Of a DNA stretch of 64,000 bases, positions 7,776 through 17,842 are shown piece after piece. The stretch's first letter is position 1. Every line of letters begins with the position of its first letter. Under the pieces are notes generated by a model. The model saw only the letters and a list, made by a program, of their open reading frames with translations. It was not told where the DNA came from and did not search any database. A program made the position numbers and the translations under genes. The stretch is from Litoribacterium kuwaitense. Lineage in GTDB: Bacteria > Bacillota > Bacilli > Bacillales > DSM-28697. Location: the NCBI RefSeq assembly GCF_011058155.1, contig NZ_JAALFC010000002.1, positions 146,366 to 210,365 of the forward strand, written 5' to 3'.

Positions 7776-10025
7776 ATGAGAAAGATATGGAAAACGAAGC
7801 TTTTCTTAAAATATTTTCTTTCGTATCTTGTGATATTTCTCGTGCCGTTTCTTGTCATGGGGAGCTCACTATATAAGCAGTCGGTCATTGAGTTAAAGTC
7901 TACGATTGAGAATTCAAATGTTGATAAACTAAAGCAACTGCAAATGTTTGTCGACTCTCGTGTTGAAGAACTAAGAGAAATATCAACACAAATTGCTTAT
8001 GACCAACGATTGACCCCATATATGGTCAATCACTCATATTATGGCCTTGAAGCAAGGGAAGAGCTAGAAAAGTATAGAGTAAACAGCTCGATGATTAAAG
8101 AGATTTTTTTGTATTATCCAAATCAAAACAAAATTTTTTCATCCAAAGGGATGAACTCGTTAGACGTTTTTTTTCAAAGGTCGTACCTTTTTTCAAGTTG
8201 GAATGCCAATATTTTTGAGTCGCAAATGAAAGCGCTTAATAAGCCGACTGTTCTTTCTGATGCGGCCCGTGAAGTTTATCAGCCAAATAACAGCATGATG
8301 GCATTCCTCTATCCAATACCGCCAAACACACCTTCAAAGCACGGTGTTGTCATGTACTTTGTGAATCAGCATCACATCACCCAAAGTATGGATGATGTGC
8401 TTGGAGAGCTTGAAGGAACGGTCATCATTACAGATGGGGATGGGAACGTGCTGTCTGAAGTGAATCGCGGGATGGAAAACGGGTATCTTGATACCGTGTT
8501 GCAGCCTATGCTGGCGACTAATACTGGCGTCGTTACAACACAACTTTTTGATGAATCGTATTCTGTCATGAAGGTGAAGACGCCAGGGACGGAGTGGTCA
8601 TATATGACTGCAATTCCAGAGAAATCTTTTTTCAGCGGACTTGATACTTTGAAATGGTCACTGTTATTACAAGGGCTTGGGTTAGTGCTAGTTGGCATGC
8701 TGGCTTCATTTTTGCTGTCTCTTAGAAATTATAAGCCTGTTGGTCATTTAACAAATCTTGTTCAGCAAAAACTTGTACGTCCGATGCGTCATTCACATAA
8801 AAATGAGCTTTCCAGACTTGCTGAGATGATCGAATGGGTGTTTGATGAAAAGGATATGTTGACAAAGCAATATGACAAACAAGAACCCTTTGTATTACAG
8901 CAATGTTTTTTGGAGCTTCTAAAAGGGGATCATGCCGATAAAGAACAAACCTTAGAGATTCTTAAGCAGCATGGCATAGAATTGGACGGAGAAGGCTTTT
9001 TTGTAATGATCGTTTCAGCCCATGATAAAGAAATTGATCCGCTACTTCGAGGGCCATTGAAGCATATTCAATTGGAGAAGGCGTTTGCTTACGCTGTGGA
9101 GCTTGTTCACGACCAATGTGTTGCTTACATGGTACAGCTTCATAAACAAGACAAAGGTCTGCAGCAGGAGGTCGTTTCTAATATCCAACAGGCTCTGATG
9201 GACGGGTGGACTGAAGCGCCAGTGATTGGTATTGGAAATACACATGCAGCTGTTGAGGACTTTAATTCATCTTTTATTGAAGCGATGAGTGCTTTAGATT
9301 ATGGACAAGTGACAGGGGAGCAGATTGTCTTTTTCAAAGAAATGGGACGAAATTCAAAGCTCGATCTTTGGTACTCAAAAGAGTATCATGTGAAGCTTAG
9401 TCAAAGTATTGCAGCAGGGGAAAGTCAGGTGGCGAGTAAGGTCTTAACGGAAATGTTTACCCATTTGCGGACATCCCAGTTAGATCCAGCATTAATTAAG
9501 TGCATGTACTATGATGTCATTAACCTCGTATTAAGGACTGCTCATGAACAAGGGATTGCGATGCAAACATCTGTAAACGAGCTTACTTCATTACAAAATA
9601 TTGATGAACTTGAATCTGCTCTGCAAGAATATACAGTGCAGCTATGTCAAATCGTCCGCTCAACACTGCATGAGAAAAAGGAAGAAGACTTGAAGCGAGT
9701 GATGGATTTTATAGATGCGAATTATTGTGACCATAGCTTAAGCTTAGACAAAGTCGGCAGTGTCTTTCAATTAACGGAAACAAACATTAGTCGACTGATT
9801 AAAGAATGGACAGGAACGACCTTTACTACGTATATATGGGAGCTTCGTTTAGAAAAGGCGAAGGAACTACTGATATCGACCGATTTGTCAGTGAAAGACA
9901 TTGTCAAAGAAGTGGGCTACGTCGATGTCGCCAACTTTTCAAGGAAGTTTAAAAAGACAACAGATCTGACACCAGGGCAATTTCGCAGACAAATGCAATT
10001 GTCTAAAACGACGACACATCCATAG
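7776..10025 (+). CDS. Membrane-bound AraC-family regulator (YesN-like)
   Basis: The 749-residue protein has a transmembrane helix at about 12-33, a roughly 260-residue extracellular sensing region, a second helix at about 297-317, a long cytoplasmic region and a C-terminal AraC-type double helix-turn-helix from about residue 640 (LSLDKVGSVFQLTETNISRLIKEWTG, then VKDIVKEVGYVDVANFSRKFKK). No receiver domain is seen. Such one-component membrane AraC proteins usually sit next to and control LplABC-type sugar transporters, exactly the genes downstream. A strong GGGGGGG ribosome site precedes the ATG. Confidence 0.9.
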   Translation: MRKIWKTKLFLKYFLSYLVIFLVPFLVMGSSLYKQSVIELKSTIENSNVDKLKQLQMFVDSRVEELREISTQIAYDQRLTPYMVNHSYYGLEAREELEKYRVNSSMIKEIFLYYPNQNKIFSSKGMNSLDVFFQRSYLFSSWNANIFESQMKALNKPTVLSDAAREVYQPNNSMMAFLYPIPPNTPSKHGVVMYFVNQHHITQSMDDVLGELEGTVIITDGDGNVLSEVNRGMENGYLDTVLQPMLATNTGVVTTQLFDESYSVMKVKTPGTEWSYMTAIPEKSFFSGLDTLKWSLLLQGLGLVLVGMLASFLLSLRNYKPVGHLTNLVQQKLVRPMRHSHKNELSRLAEMIEWVFDEKDMLTKQYDKQEPFVLQQCFLELLKGDHADKEQTLEILKQHGIELDGEGFFVMIVSAHDKEIDPLLRGPLKHIQLEKAFAYAVELVHDQCVAYMVQLHKQDKGLQQEVVSNIQQALMDGWTEAPVIGIGNTHAAVEDFNSSFIEAMSALDYGQVTGEQIVFFKEMGRNSKLDLWYSKEYHVKLSQSIAAGESQVASKVLTEMFTHLRTSQLDPALIKCMYYDVINLVLRTAHEQGIAMQTSVNELTSLQNIDELESALQEYTVQLCQIVRSTLHEKKEEDLKRVMDFIDANYCDHSLSLDKVGSVFQLTETNISRLIKEWTGTTFTTYIWELRLEKAKELLISTDLSVKDIVKEVGYVDVANFSRKFKKTTDLTPGQFRRQMQLSKTTTHP

Positions 10026-10096
10026 TGACCTTAGTGATCGTTATCACATGAAATGTGAAACTGCCTGTCTATCAACTAAATTTCTTCACATTCATT

Positions 10097-10128
10097 TTCC
10101 CTTTCTAGAAATAGAGAGGGATTTTTTT
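10097..10128 (+). terminator. Terminator after the AraC-type regulator
   Basis: The inverted repeat TCCCTTTCT/AGAGAGGGA with a short A-rich loop is followed by TTTTTTT, 72 bp after the stop. Confidence 0.75.
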
Positions 10129-10283
10129 ACGTGGAAAAGCATCTTGTGTAGACAGTAACCAAATGTTTCAACGCGATGGTTTCTTTAAGAAGCTTCTTGT
10201 CAACGGCGGGGTGTACAAGCAGGCAAATGCTTGTAGGACAAGGGAGTTGTTTATATGTTGTCTAAAAATACAGTGTAACAATA

Positions 10284-10398
10284 GTGACAATTACACACTA
10301 CTGAAAGCCCTTACAGGGACAACTTACAGACGGCAATTGTCCTAAACAAGCGCTGGAGAATGCACATATTTACGAAAGTGTGACAATTGCATACTATT
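10284..10398 (+). promoter_or_regulatory. Paired direct repeats upstream of the transporter operon
   Basis: GTGACAATTACACACTACT (10284-10302) and GTGACAATTGCATACTATT (10380-10398) match at 16 of 19 positions and are 96 bp apart. A related inverted copy, GGCAATTGTCC, lies at 10332-10342. Direct repeats are typical AraC-family sites, so these are candidate operators for the upstream regulator. The remainder of the 435-bp gap holds no convincing gene. Confidence 0.45.
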
Positions 10399-10460
10399 GG
10401 ATTAACACGTCGCAAACGTTGGCGTCATCATTACCTTAATTAAAGAAAGGAGGAATGGAT

Positions 10461-11447
10461 ATGGCGTCTGGATCTACATCTAATTCACAGACAAGCTCGT
10501 CCACATCCAGTGAACTCTCGGCAGACATTATGAAAAGAAATCGGAAGAGTAGATGGAAAATGGCATTACAAAGTTGGGAATTGTACATCTTTATCTTACC
10601 TGCTTTTCTCTATTTCTTAATATTTCACTACTTTCCTATGTACGGCGTACTCATTGCTTTTAAAAACTACGTACCTACGCAAGGGGTGTGGGGAAGTGAA
10701 TGGGTCGGCTTCCAGCATTTTATAGACTTCTTTAATTCTTATTACTTCTGGGACCTCATTCGAAATACAATCGGGATTAGTTTATACTCCTTAGCGGTGG
10801 GCTTTCCATTACCAATCTTGCTAGCGCTTTCATTTAACGAATTGAAAGACACGATATTTAAAAGAACGGTACAAACGGTGACTTATGCACCTCACTTTAT
10901 TTCCGTCGTTGTTATGTCAGGGATGATTATCGCCTTTCTATCGCCATCGACCGGAATGATTAATCACTTTTTAGGATTGTTTGGCATTGGGCCGATCAAT
11001 TTTATGAGTCAACCTGAATGGTTTAAAACGATTTTTGTATTTTCCGATGTTTGGCAAAATACAGGTTGGGGGACTATCATCTATTTGGCGGCTCTTGCAG
11101 GGGTTGACCCACAACGACATGAAGCAGCGATTGTCGATGGTGCGACGCGCCTGCAGCGAATCTGGCACATTAATATTCCTGCCATCGCTCCTACAATGGT
11201 CATCCTCTTAATTTTAAATACAGGAAACTTATTGTCGGTAGGATTTGAGAAAATTCTCTTGCTGCAAAACCCTTTGAATATGGAAACGTCTGATGTCATT
11301 GCCACATTCGTTTACCGGGTTGGTTTATTAGATGCACAATACAGCTTCTCCGCGGCAGTCGGGCTCTTCAATGCTCTTATTAATGCTGCTTTATTGATAG
11401 CAGTCAACCAGATCTCCAGAAAAGTCAGCGAGACGAGCTTATGGTAA
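10461..11447 (+). CDS. Carbohydrate ABC transporter permease, LplB type
   Basis: The product of about 328 residues has six predicted membrane helices, an N-terminal Ser/Thr-rich cytoplasmic stretch and the permease EAA loop (EAAIVDGATRLQRIWHINIPA). It matches the LplB/YteP family that imports oligosaccharides. I favour the ATG at 10461, seven bases after AAAGGAGG, over the ATG at 10455, which almost touches that site. It forms an operon with the next permease (15-bp gap). Confidence 0.9.
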   Translation: MASGSTSNSQTSSSTSSELSADIMKRNRKSRWKMALQSWELYIFILPAFLYFLIFHYFPMYGVLIAFKNYVPTQGVWGSEWVGFQHFIDFFNSYYFWDLIRNTIGISLYSLAVGFPLPILLALSFNELKDTIFKRTVQTVTYAPHFISVVVMSGMIIAFLSPSTGMINHFLGLFGIGPINFMSQPEWFKTIFVFSDVWQNTGWGTIIYLAALAGVDPQRHEAAIVDGATRLQRIWHINIPAIAPTMVILLILNTGNLLSVGFEKILLLQNPLNMETSDVIATFVYRVGLLDAQYSFSAAVGLFNALINAALLIAVNQISRKVSETSLW

Positions 11448-11462
11448 AGGGGGATATGATCG

Positions 11463-12362
11463 TTGAATAATGGAATTCAAGATACGTTCAGAGATAAGAT
11501 ATTTGTCAATTTTAATCGTTTGCTCCTATTCGTCGTTTTGATCATCGTTCTTTACCCTTTGGTGTACATTGTGAGCGCTTCAGTCAGTAATCCGGCAGCT
11601 GTAAACTCAGGGGCAATGTGGCTGTTTCCAGTTGATTTCACGTGGGAAGGGTATCAAAGGGTATTTGCGGATGAGCGAATTTGGCTTGGTTATCGAAATA
11701 CGATCTTTTACACCGTTGTCGGGACATTGATTAACTTAGCGGTGACGTTACCAGCAGCGTATGCACTTGCTCGTAAGGATTTTGTTGGACGCGGTTTTTT
11801 CATGGCAATGTTTGTGTTTACAATGTTTTTCAGCGGTGGATTAATTCCGACGTACTTGCTCATTAAAAACCTTGGAATGGTTAACTCACCGCTTGCCCTG
11901 CTTTTGCCGAACGCAGCAGCGGTATGGAACATTATTATCTGTCGCACATTTTTCCAAGCGACGATTCCTCAAGAGCTTGAGGAACAAGCAAAGATTGATG
12001 GCTGTTCGGTGACAAAAATGTTTTTCAAAATTGTCCTTCCATTGTCTATGCCGATCATTGCTGTGATGGCGCTTTTCTACGGGGTAGGTCATTGGAATAG
12101 TTACTTCAATGCTTTAATCTATATTTCAGACCGCGAGTGGTTCCCATTACAGCTCGTACTTCGTCAAATCCTCGTCTTACAAGAGGTTGGGTCAGAAATG
12201 TCAGGAGTCGTTGATGGGCAGGCAGCTGCTACGCAAGCCGAAATTGCTAGTATCGTTAAGTACGCTGTCATTATCGTTTCAACGCTACCGATTATTATTA
12301 TTTATCCGTTTATGCAGCGTTACTTCGTTAAAGGTGTCATGATCGGTTCATTAAAAGGTTAA
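11463..12362 (+). CDS. Carbohydrate ABC transporter permease, LplC type
   Basis: The 299-residue protein has about six membrane helices and the EAA loop EEQAKIDGCSVTKMFFKIVLPLSMP. The C-terminus (YPFMQRYFVKGVMIGSLKG) is the family signature of LplC/YtcP permeases. It starts with TTG at 11463, eight bases after AGGGGGAT; the nearby ATG at 11457 runs into a stop. It pairs with the LplB-type protein. No ATPase is encoded here, as usual for this group, where a shared MsmX-like ATPase serves many importers. Confidence 0.9.
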   Translation: MNNGIQDTFRDKIFVNFNRLLLFVVLIIVLYPLVYIVSASVSNPAAVNSGAMWLFPVDFTWEGYQRVFADERIWLGYRNTIFYTVVGTLINLAVTLPAAYALARKDFVGRGFFMAMFVFTMFFSGGLIPTYLLIKNLGMVNSPLALLLPNAAAVWNIIICRTFFQATIPQELEEQAKIDGCSVTKMFFKIVLPLSMPIIAVMALFYGVGHWNSYFNALIYISDREWFPLQLVLRQILVLQEVGSEMSGVVDGQAAATQAEIASIVKYAVIIVSTLPIIIIYPFMQRYFVKGVMIGSLKG

Positions 12363-12414
12363 TTGTTTGATCGCAGCTAAGGTAAGATTCAACAGAGAAA
12401 AGGGGTATTTCATA

Positions 12415-14031
12415 TTGTGGAAGCGTAATAAGTGGACAGCAGCACCACTGATCTTAGGTGCCGGGTTGATTCTATCAGCATGTGGTGGAAGTGACAGTGG
12501 TGGAGAAGCAGCAAAGGAAGTAGCTGTAAATCCGGAGGGTTTTCCGATCGTTGATGAACCAGTTTCGATGAGCATTTTTGGCCCAAGTACGGCGGTTGCA
12601 GCGTGGGAAGACATGCAATTCTTTGAGGAAATGGAAAAATTAACGAACGTCCAGTTGGAATTTACGACACCGAATCTGGAAAGCCTTGAAACGCAGAAAA
12701 ACCTCATGTTTGCCAGCGGTGACTATGAAGATATCTTGTTTGCTTCTAGCTTAACGTTAGAAGAACAAGTCGATTACGGAAACCAAGGTATTCTTATCCC
12801 ACTCAACGACTTGATCGAGGAGCATGCGCCAAACATTCAAAACATGCTCGATGAGTATCCTGAGGTTGAAAAGGTAATTACCGCTACAGACGGAAACATT
12901 TATGCATTGCCGAATGTGAATAAAGGCATTTCTTGGGCGCGTGGACCGCTTTGGTATAACAATGATTGGTTAGAAGCATTAAACGTAGAAGAGTTGCCGA
13001 AAACGACAGACGAGCTATATGAGCTTCTGAAACGCTTTAAAACAGAAGACCCGAATGGTAATGGGGAAGCAGATGAAATCCCATTAACGGCATTTAAAAT
13101 AGAAGATATTCGTCAATGGTTCCTTGGCGCATTTGGCCATTTAGATCCAGGCGTTGAAGTGATCGACGGGGAAGTCATGTTTGGAGCAATGCAGCCAGGT
13201 TATAAAGCATATTTAGAGTATATGAATAAGCTGTATAGTGAAGGATTGCTAGATCCAGAGAGCTTCTCACAAACAGGAGATCAGAAAAAAGCCAAAGGCC
13301 AAGCCAATCAAATTGGATTGTTTGCTGACTGGTTCCCGCACTTTACGCTTGGCGGTGATGATAGCAGTACAGAAAACCCAATGATGCACCCAGTTACTAG
13401 TAACTTCATTGACGAGCCAATGCTCCCTAAGAGTGACGGTATTTCTCCAGGACAATTTGCGATCACATCAGCAAACCCTTATCCTGAAGTAGCCATTCGC
13501 TGGGTTGACTATCTGTATTCTAAAGAAGGATCAACCCTTCTGAATATCGGTAAAGAAGGTGTGCTTTGGGAGTGGGAGAATGAAGCTGAGGGAATTCGAA
13601 CCCATAATGAATTGCCATCTCAATATACGAGTCATGAAGAATGGAGAGGTTCGTTGACACCGGACTTTGGTATCCCTACACCGAAACTTGCCTATCCTGA
13701 GATTGATTTAAGCTGGGCTGATAATGAATTTACGAAATTTACGCATGAAGAAACAGCAGAAAAATTTGAGCCATATGCGCAAGTCGCACTGCCACAGATG
13801 TTCCTAACGGGTGAAGAGCAAAGTGAAGTCAGTCGAATCCGCGCCGACTTAGATGCTTTCGTAGAACAAATGGAAGCCAAGTTTATCACAGGACAGCGAC
13901 CTTTATCGGAATGGGACGATTATGTAGCGACGATCGAAGACATGCGCGTTGGCCGTTTGCTTGAAATTTATGAAGGAGCGTACGAACGCTTCAATAGCGC
14001 AGGTACAGATTCTGAAGAAGAAAGCGAATAA
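12415..14031 (+). CDS. LplA-like extracellular solute-binding lipoprotein, copy 1 (intact)
   Basis: The product of about 538 residues starts at TTG 12415 behind AAAAGGGG and has a lipoprotein signal peptide ending LILSAC. It shows the family-1 binding-protein features NLMFASGDYEDILFA, TATDGNIYALPNVNKG, WYNNDWLEAL and PNGNGEADEIPL. An upstream in-frame TTG at 12367 would add 16 residues without a better ribosome site. It captures a sugar at the cell surface for the two preceding permeases; the sugar cannot be told from sequence. Copies 2 to 4 downstream are close paralogues. Confidence 0.9.
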   Translation: MWKRNKWTAAPLILGAGLILSACGGSDSGGEAAKEVAVNPEGFPIVDEPVSMSIFGPSTAVAAWEDMQFFEEMEKLTNVQLEFTTPNLESLETQKNLMFASGDYEDILFASSLTLEEQVDYGNQGILIPLNDLIEEHAPNIQNMLDEYPEVEKVITATDGNIYALPNVNKGISWARGPLWYNNDWLEALNVEELPKTTDELYELLKRFKTEDPNGNGEADEIPLTAFKIEDIRQWFLGAFGHLDPGVEVIDGEVMFGAMQPGYKAYLEYMNKLYSEGLLDPESFSQTGDQKKAKGQANQIGLFADWFPHFTLGGDDSSTENPMMHPVTSNFIDEPMLPKSDGISPGQFAITSANPYPEVAIRWVDYLYSKEGSTLLNIGKEGVLWEWENEAEGIRTHNELPSQYTSHEEWRGSLTPDFGIPTPKLAYPEIDLSWADNEFTKFTHEETAEKFEPYAQVALPQMFLTGEEQSEVSRIRADLDAFVEQMEAKFITGQRPLSEWDDYVATIEDMRVGRLLEIYEGAYERFNSAGTDSEEESE

Positions 14032-14038
14032 AGACGTC

Positions 14039-14084
14039 AAGGACCAGACAGCGCAATACTGTCTCGTCTGGTCCTTGTTCTTTT
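14039..14084 (+). terminator. Terminator after binding protein copy 1
   Basis: The 11-bp stem AAGGACCAGAC/GTCTGGTCCTT contains a secondary GACAG/CTGTC hairpin in its loop and is followed by GTTCTTTT. Confidence 0.85.
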
Positions 14085-14167
14085 AGAAAACCCTATGTTT
14101 ATTTTTAGAGATTGTTAACAGATTTTTCTTCATCTTCCAAAGAAAGGAATTTACATTTACAGAAATA

Positions 14168-14181
14168 TGAAAGCGTTAGCA
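14168..14181 (+). promoter_or_regulatory. Candidate cre (CcpA) site upstream of copy 2
   Basis: TGAAAGCGTTAGCA matches the cre consensus TGWAANCGNTNWCA at all but one position. It lies about 200 bp before the copy 2 start and would fit carbon catabolite repression. It sits in a 340-bp gap that otherwise holds only the copy 1 terminator and presumably a promoter. Confidence 0.45.
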
Positions 14182-14373
14182 TAAAATGACTTTTAATGGT
14201 GTTAAATTGGTTCCATGATCATCTCTTTGCAAGGCATACACTAAAGTTTATTTGACCGTGGAATCACATGAATTGCTCTTTGTGACGGTGCGTAGATTCC
14301 TTTGAAGGAGGGGATGCCCGGCTACTATGACATTATTAAAATTAAAGAACATAAATCGATAGGGGGAAATGTA

Positions 14374-15971
14374 ATGTTTAAAAGAAAGAAATGGTCAGCT
14401 TTGTCTCTGGTCATTGGTTGTATGATGATCTTAGCGGCTTGTTCTGGAGGAGACAGTGGCTCTAGCGAAGCTTCTTCGGATATAACGGTAAATACGGATG
14501 GATTTCCAATTGTTGATGAGCCGATTGAAATGACGATGTTTGGTCCAAACCACGGGTTGGCAGAATGGGAAGATATGCATTTTTCCAAGAGATGGAAAAA
14601 ATGACGAATTTGCAATTTGATTATACGACGCCAACGTTAGAAAGTGCTGAAACGCAGAAAAACTTGATGTTTGCAAGTGGAGATTATCCAGATGTGATAT
14701 TTGGAGCCGGTTTAACATTGGAAGAGCAAGTCGATTATGGTGGACAGGAAATCCTTGTACCTTTAAATGACCTTATTGAAGAGCATGCTCCAAACGTGCA
14801 AAAAATGCTCGAAGACTATCCTGAAGTTAAAAAAGTCATTACAGCTACAGATGGCAATATTTATGCGCTGCCTCAGGTCAATAAAGGGGGAATCATCTGG
14901 GCGCGTGGACCGATGTGGTATAACAACGATTGGTTAGAAGCGTTGAACGTAGAAGAATTGCCAACAACGACAGATGAATTATACGACCTACTCATGCGTT
15001 TCAAAACAGAAGATCCAAATGGCAACGGTGAACAAGACGAAATTCCGATGAGTGCGTATACAATGGATGATATTCGTATGTATATGCTCGGTGCATTCGG
15101 GCATCGCGCTCAAGGTGTAGAGGTAAAAGATGGCGAAGTGATTTATTCTGGCATTCAGCCTGGATATAAAGCATATCTTGAATATGTAGGTAAGCTTTAT
15201 GCAGATGGATTGTTAGATGCAGAAACATTCTCTCAGACGGCAGAACAGAAAAAAGCGAAAGGGCAAGCGAATCAAGTGGGTCTATTTGCCGATTGGTATG
15301 CATACTTTACCCTCGGTGGAGAGACGAATAGTACAGACGACCCGATGATGCAGCCGGTTAAAAGTGATCTTGTTGACGAGCCGACGCTGCCAATGAGTGA
15401 AGGCATTTCAGTTGGTCAGTTTGCGATTACGTCCGCCAATGCTCACCCTGAAGCATCGATGCGTTGGATTGATCATCTGTATACAAAAGAAGGCTCTGTT
15501 TTATTAAATATGGGTAAAGAAGGCGTGTTCTGGGAGTGGAAGGATGAAAACCAAGAAGTACGCGTTCATAAAGAGAAACCAGCTGAGCATAAGTCACTTG
15601 AAGAATGGCGAGCAACATTAAGCCCTGATTACGGTGTGCCAATGCCAAAACGTGGATATCCTGAAGTAGATTTGAGCTGGGAAGACAATGAATTTACGAC
15701 GTTTACCTATGAAGAAACAGCTAAAAAGTATGAGCCTTATGCTGAGGTAGCTTTACCACAAATGTTCTTAACGAAAGAAGAACAAAATGAAGTTAGCCGA
15801 ATTCGTGCCGACTTAGACGCTTATGTTGAGCAAATGGAAGCGAAGTTCATTACTGGACAAACACCGATGTCCGAATGGGATAGCTACGTTGAAACGGTGA
15901 AAAGTATGAACGTTGATCGTCTCATCGAAATTTATTCAAGTGCATACGAAAGACATAATTCAGCAGAGTAA
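14374..15971 (+). CDS. LplA-like solute-binding lipoprotein, copy 2, with -1 frameshift
   Basis: The start is ATG 14374 behind AGGGGG, and the lipobox is MILAAC. The first frame runs to the stop at 14604; the rest of the protein continues in the -1 frame from about 14565 to 15971. The break lies at a run of five T (14580-14584) in GATATGCATTTTTCC. One more T restores D-M-H-F-F-Q-E-M-E, matching copies 1 and 4. The downstream part has all family motifs and no other lesion. Candidate explanations are sequencing error, a recent mutation or -1 frameshifting on TTT; the next copy breaks at the same codon. Confidence 0.8.
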
Positions 15972-16009
15972 AGACAGCAGCGCTGCTCCAAAGAGGGGCA
16001 GCGTCTTTC
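15970..16009 (+). terminator. Hairpin after binding protein copy 2
   Basis: AAAGAC and CGCTGCTCC pair with GGGGCAGCG and GTCTTT around a short A-rich loop. A similar hairpin follows copy 3, as expected from duplication of the whole unit. The T tail is weak. Confidence 0.6.
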
Positions 16010-16106
16010 ACATGAGATAATGTCATCATCTGTCTTATCTTTCGATTTTTCTTTTTATTCTGATATAAAAACAAATAAATATAATGAATCATTGAGGAGG
16101 ATTTAA

Positions 16107-17701
16107 ATGAACAAAATCAGTAGAGGATTATTATTTTTTATGATGATGTCTGTCGCTATGCTCGTTGCTTGCAGTGAAAGTGAAAGTACTGTTAGTGAGA
16201 AAAGCAAAGAAAACGCCATCAACAAAGAGGGGTTTCCAATTGTGGATGAGCCGATTGAAATGACGATGTTCGGCCCGAACCACGGATTGGCTGAATGGGA
16301 AGATATGCTTTTTTCCAAGAGATGGAGGAAATGACGAATATTCAATTTGATTTTACGACGCCAACGTTAGAGAGTGCTGAAACTCAAAAGAACTTAATGT
16401 TTGCGAGTGGTGATTACCCTCATGTGTTATTTGGAGCAAGCCTGACAATGGAAGAGCAAGTCGATTACGGCAGTCAAGAAATCCTCGTTCCATTAAATGA
16501 TCTCATTGAAGAGCATGCCCCTAATGTACAAAAAATGCTTGAAGAGTATCCTGAGGTAGAAAAAGTTATTACAGCGACGGACGGCAATATTTATGCGCTT
16601 CCTCAAATTACTAAAGGTGGAATCATTTGGGCGCGCGGTCCAATGTGGTATAACAACGACTGGCTGGAAGCATTAAATGTTGAAGAGCTACCGACAACGA
16701 CAGACGAACTGTACGACCTACTCGTACGTTTTAAAACAGAAGACCCAAATGGAAACGGTGAACAAGACGAATTTCCGATAAGTGCCTACACAATGGATGA
16801 TATTCGTATGTATATGTTAGGAGCGTTTGGGCATCGTGATCAAGGTGTAGAGGTGAAAGATGGCGAAGTGATTTATACGGGTATTGAGCCAGGGTATAAA
16901 GCGTATCTTGAGTATGTAAACAAACTTTATTCAGAAGGTTTGCTAGATTCCGAATCATTCTCACAAACCGCTGAACAGAAAAAGGCGAAAGGTCAAGCGA
17001 ATCAAATTGGTTTATTTTCCGACTGGTTTGCTTACTTTACCCTTGGTGGAGAGCCAAATAGTACAGATGACCCGATGATGCAACCTATCAAAAGTGATCT
17101 TGTTGACGAGCCAGTTTTGCCAATGAATGAAGGTATTTCAGTCGGACAGTTTGCCATTACCTCAACGAATCCAAACCCGGAAGCCTCCATGCGATGGATA
17201 GATTATCTCTATTCATTAGAAGGGGCAACCTTGGTGAACATGGGTCCGGAAGGTGTATTTTGGGAATGGAAAGACGAGGAAAATGGTGTTCGTGTCCACA
17301 ATGAAAAACCTGCTGAGCATAAATCGCTAGAGGAATGGAGAGCGACGCTGACCCCGGCGTATGGTGCACCGATGCCAGGACGCTCATTTCCTGAGATTGA
17401 CTTAAGTTGGGACGATAATGAATTCGCGCAATTTACCCATGAAGAAACTGCTGAGAAATATGAACCTTATGCTGAGGTTGCGCTGCCACAAATGTTTTTA
17501 ACGAAAGAAGAGCAAAGCGAAGTAAGCCGAATTCGAGCTGACTTAGATGCTTATGTTGAGCAGATGGAAGCCAAATTTATCACCGGGCAAACGTCGATGT
17601 CCGAATGGGACAATTATGTAGAAACGGCAAAAAATATGAACGTCGATCGTCTCGTAGAAATTTATTCAACTGCATATGACCGGCATAATTCAGCAGAGTA
17701 A
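16107..17701 (+). CDS. LplA-like solute-binding lipoprotein, copy 3, with -1 frameshift
   Basis: The start is ATG 16107 after GAGGAGG and the lipobox is MLVAC. The first frame ends at 16334 and the body of the protein continues in the -1 frame from about 16295 to 17701. The break is at six T (16309-16314) in GATATGCTTTTTTCC, the same codon as in copy 2 but with a different local sequence. A -1 slip on TTT gives D-M-L-F-F-Q-E-M-E. The rest is closely similar to copy 2, with many synonymous differences and no further damage. Confidence 0.8.
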
Positions 17702-17740
17702 AAGACCGTAGCGCTGCTCTAAAAAAGAGCAGCGTCTTTC
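17701..17740 (+). terminator. Hairpin after binding protein copy 3
   Basis: CGCTGCTCT/AGAGCAGCG with an A-rich loop, flanked by AAAGAC and GTCTTT, mirrors the hairpin after copy 2. Confidence 0.6.
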
Positions 17741-17769
17741 ATATGAAGCTGATTGAGAGAAGTCATTCG

Positions 17770-17810
17770 CCTTTAGATTTTTCGCTATATTCTGACGAAA
17801 AATCTAAAGG
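17770..17810 (+). promoter_or_regulatory. Perfect 15-bp inverted repeat upstream of copy 4
   Basis: CCTTTAGATTTTTCG and CGAAAAATCTAAAGG enclose an 11-nt loop (CTATATTCTGA), ending 20 bp before the ribosome site of copy 4. There is no T tail, so an operator or an mRNA-stabilising stem is more likely than a terminator. The corresponding region before copy 3 keeps TATTCTGA but has lost most of the symmetry. Confidence 0.55.
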
Positions 17811-17842
17811 TAAGAATGGATGAATCATTAAGGAGGGGTTCA

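Noticed and set aside
10163..10345. 60-codon open frame between the AraC-type regulator and the permeases
   Set aside because: It has no ribosome site, contains the putative operator repeats and shows no protein-like pattern.
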